Origin: an uncultured Saprospiraceae bacterium
GTDB lineage: Bacteria > Bacteroidota > Bacteroidia > Chitinophagales > Saprospiraceae
Reading direction: 5' to 3'
Assembly: GCA_937930625.1 (NCBI GenBank)
Contig: CALHBW010000077.1
Coordinates: 1 to 15,893 of the forward strand
DNA: 15,893 nt
This document shows, piece after piece, positions 14,432 through 15,893 of this stretch. The position numbers and the translations under genes were made by a program. How positions within the stretch are numbered: position 1 is the first letter of the stretch; each line of letters begins with the position of its first letter. The notes below the pieces were generated by a model. The model saw nothing but the letters and a program-made list of their open reading frames with translations. It was not told where the DNA came from and did not search any database.

Positions 14432-14468
14432 AAAAAATGCGCTTGCCAACCGAAGTCTGCAAACGCAC
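14432..14468 (-). terminator. Intrinsic terminator of the PKD/dockerin-like gene
   Basis: On the minus strand GTGCGTTTGC (14459-14468) pairs with GCAAGCGCAT (14437-14446), a 10-bp stem with two G-U pairs, followed by a T6 run (14432-14437) and more T-rich sequence. It lies about 40 bp after the stop codon at 14510. The rest of the gap to the lipoprotein gene (14281-14431) is A/T-rich, and I find no convincing promoter in it. Confidence 0.78.
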
Positions 14469-14509
14469 TTTTTTAAAATTGTTTTTTGAATGATAAAAAA
14501 CGTCTTATA

Positions 14510-15893
14510 TTATTTAGGCACTCTGGATGACACGCCATTATTATCAAACCAAAATACTTTATCTTCTCCGTTGACATCACCATTCAAATTAAAATCCGGC
14601 GAGGTGTAATAATCAAACACACCGTTATCATCCTCCCACGGAATTTTATCTGACCCTTGTATATCGTAACTCGGAAAATCCGATTGGTCGGCATCTCCTG
14701 CAAACATTGCCCATTTGCCGGAAGCTAGCTGTTTTTGACCTGCGCCTGTATCGTTTCCGTTATAGCTTTCTGCTAATGTAAAATCGTAAGTCAAAGCATT
14801 GTCTATAATCGAAATAGCTTGCGGAGTCATTACGCCAACATGATTGCGATGTTCGATAACAATATACATGGAATTGACATCAGTAGGCAGCGAAAAGTCA
14901 TCCAAAATTTCTACCGTACCATCTTTGAGTAGCAAAGCAGCCGTCATACCAATTTCGGTATTTTTCTGAACACCAGTTCTAAAAGAAACTAATAACCAAT
15001 CAACTACATCCAACGAATAATTCGTATCCGTCCATGTTTCACCTTCTGTACCCATGTAATCCCAGGGTTCACGGTCATAGGGCTGACCTGCGGGAGTGGG
15101 TATAGCTAGATTGCTGGCGGGTGTTTGTCCGGGCAGTAAGCGGCGACCTGTATTGAGTGCGGTACTCATCTCATTTAGGTTGTCGAGGTAAGCCCCTTCA
15201 AGCAGTACTTTGATGTCAAAATCAATACGTCCATTGACTTGAATATTGACAATATCGGTACTAAATTCTGCCCCGTCATTCACAGAAAGGAGGAAGGATA
15301 ATTCCATGTTCTGATTCGTATTCGGAATGGCGAAAACCGGCGTTGCACTCGTTGCATCATCCAATGTAATACCGTCCGGCGGATACCATTGATAATTGAG
15401 TGGGTCGCCATCCGGGTCATAAGAATTAGTTCCATCCAAAGTGTACATACCTGTCGTAACGAGCGTATCCTGACCTGCATCTGCAACAGGCATCGCGTTA
15501 TTGCCCGCTTCAATTTCCCACGAACCATAACTCACATCATTACCCGAAATTCCACTTGAATATTTATTGAGTAATGTCAAATCAAGTCCTACCGAATAGG
15601 TACCGGGCGTATCATCAATCGCGGATAATCCCGTTAATTCAAATTCGGTTAATGAAATCGCATTAATAGATAAAGCACTCGCATCCAACATATTATTATC
15701 ATACAATAAAACTAAAGCGTTTTGTACTTCCGAAATATCCAACAGTTGGTCAGAGAATGTCACCAAGAGTGGGTCGGGATGTGCGGTCAGCGTTTGATTC
15801 GCGGTCAAATCCCATTCGGCAGTCAAGGCAGATTCGTCAATGTAAATATCCATATTGTCCATTGTTACATTGCCGTCTGCATCAACGACTACT
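14510..15893 (-). CDS. Large secreted PKD / dockerin-like protein, 5' end cut by window
   Basis: The frame is open to the right edge (460 residues visible, starting VVVDADGNVTMDN), so the gene begins outside the window. The internal ATG at 15862 is not the real start. A PKD/REJ-like domain lies at about 135-220 (PVADAGQDTLV, LDGTNSYDPDGDPLNYQW). A module with LLEGAY, VDWLLVSFRTG, AALLLKDG and VIEHRNHVGVMTP follows. The C-terminus has two calcium-loop-like segments, GDADQSDFPSYD and DFNLNGDVNGEDKVFW; the latter matches the dockerin DxNxxGxVNxxD pattern. It ends NNGVSSRVPK and lacks the usual type A or B T9SS tail. Probably an extracellular repeat protein, perhaps an adhesin or carbohydrate-associated protein; the catalytic part, if any, is not visible. 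Its terminator follows. Confidence 0.82.
   Translation of the reverse strand, partial: VVVDADGNVTMDNMDIYIDESALTAEWDLTANQTLTAHPDPLLVTFSDQLLDISEVQNALVLLYDNNMLDASALSINAISLTEFELTGLSAIDDTPGTYSVGLDLTLLNKYSSGISGNDVSYGSWEIEAGNNAMPVADAGQDTLVTTGMYTLDGTNSYDPDGDPLNYQWYPPDGITLDDATSATPVFAIPNTNQNMELSFLLSVNDGAEFSTDIVNIQVNGRIDFDIKVLLEGAYLDNLNEMSTALNTGRRLLPGQTPASNLAIPTPAGQPYDREPWDYMGTEGETWTDTNYSLDVVDWLLVSFRTGVQKNTEIGMTAALLLKDGTVEILDDFSLPTDVNSMYIVIEHRNHVGVMTPQAISIIDNALTYDFTLAESYNGNDTGAGQKQLASGKWAMFAGDADQSDFPSYDIQGSDKIPWEDDNGVFDYYTSPDFNLNGDVNGEDKVFWFDNNGVSSRVPK

Overview
The window looks like a polysaccharide-assembly locus from a member of the Bacteroidota. The evidence is a C-terminal type B type IX secretion (T9SS) sorting domain on a leucine-rich-repeat protein, a small lipoprotein with a Bacteroidota-style surface-export signal (C-N-K-E-E), a TAnnTTTG-type promoter box, weak or absent Shine-Dalgarno sequences, and AT-rich gaps. 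The PKD/dockerin-like protein and the many short palindromes between genes would suit the Saprospiria, but that is only an impression. All eleven genes recognised lie on the minus strand, so transcription runs from high to low coordinates.

Right end (about 13970-15893): the 3' part of a large secreted PKD/dockerin-like protein that runs off the window, its terminator, a small lipoprotein, and a second strong terminator. These genes look separate from the polysaccharide locus.

Middle (about 8250-13810): a structured leader, then an undecaprenyl-phosphate sugar-1-phosphate transferase (WecA/MraY type) that would start the lipid-linked glycan, a DUF1972/GT4 glycosyltransferase, a secreted LRR/Ig-like protein with a T9SS type B domain, and a Wzz-like chain-length protein.

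Left part (1-8068): a pseudaminic acid (Pse) block that probably has its own promoter at about 8065. In transcription order it holds pseB, pseC, pseG, a formyltransferase, pseI, a Wzx-type flippase, and a KpsS/KpsC-like capsule gene cut by the window edge. PseB and PseC turn UDP-GlcNAc into UDP-4-amino-4,6-dideoxy-AltNAc. The formyltransferase stands where the acetyltransferase PseH is normally encoded and would formylate the C4 amine. PseG then removes UDP, and PseI condenses the sugar with phosphoenolpyruvate. The predicted product is a 7-N-formyl pseudaminic acid. No CMP-Pse synthetase (PseF) and no PseH are visible.

Most gene junctions from 1 to about 12450 carry a short palindromic or repeated element from one of several families. 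Some have entered coding sequence: both ends of PseG, the last codons and stop of the flippase, and the start regions of the flippase and the DUF1972 transferase. A compact predicted three-way-junction RNA before the WecA-like gene is the best candidate for an undescribed regulatory element.
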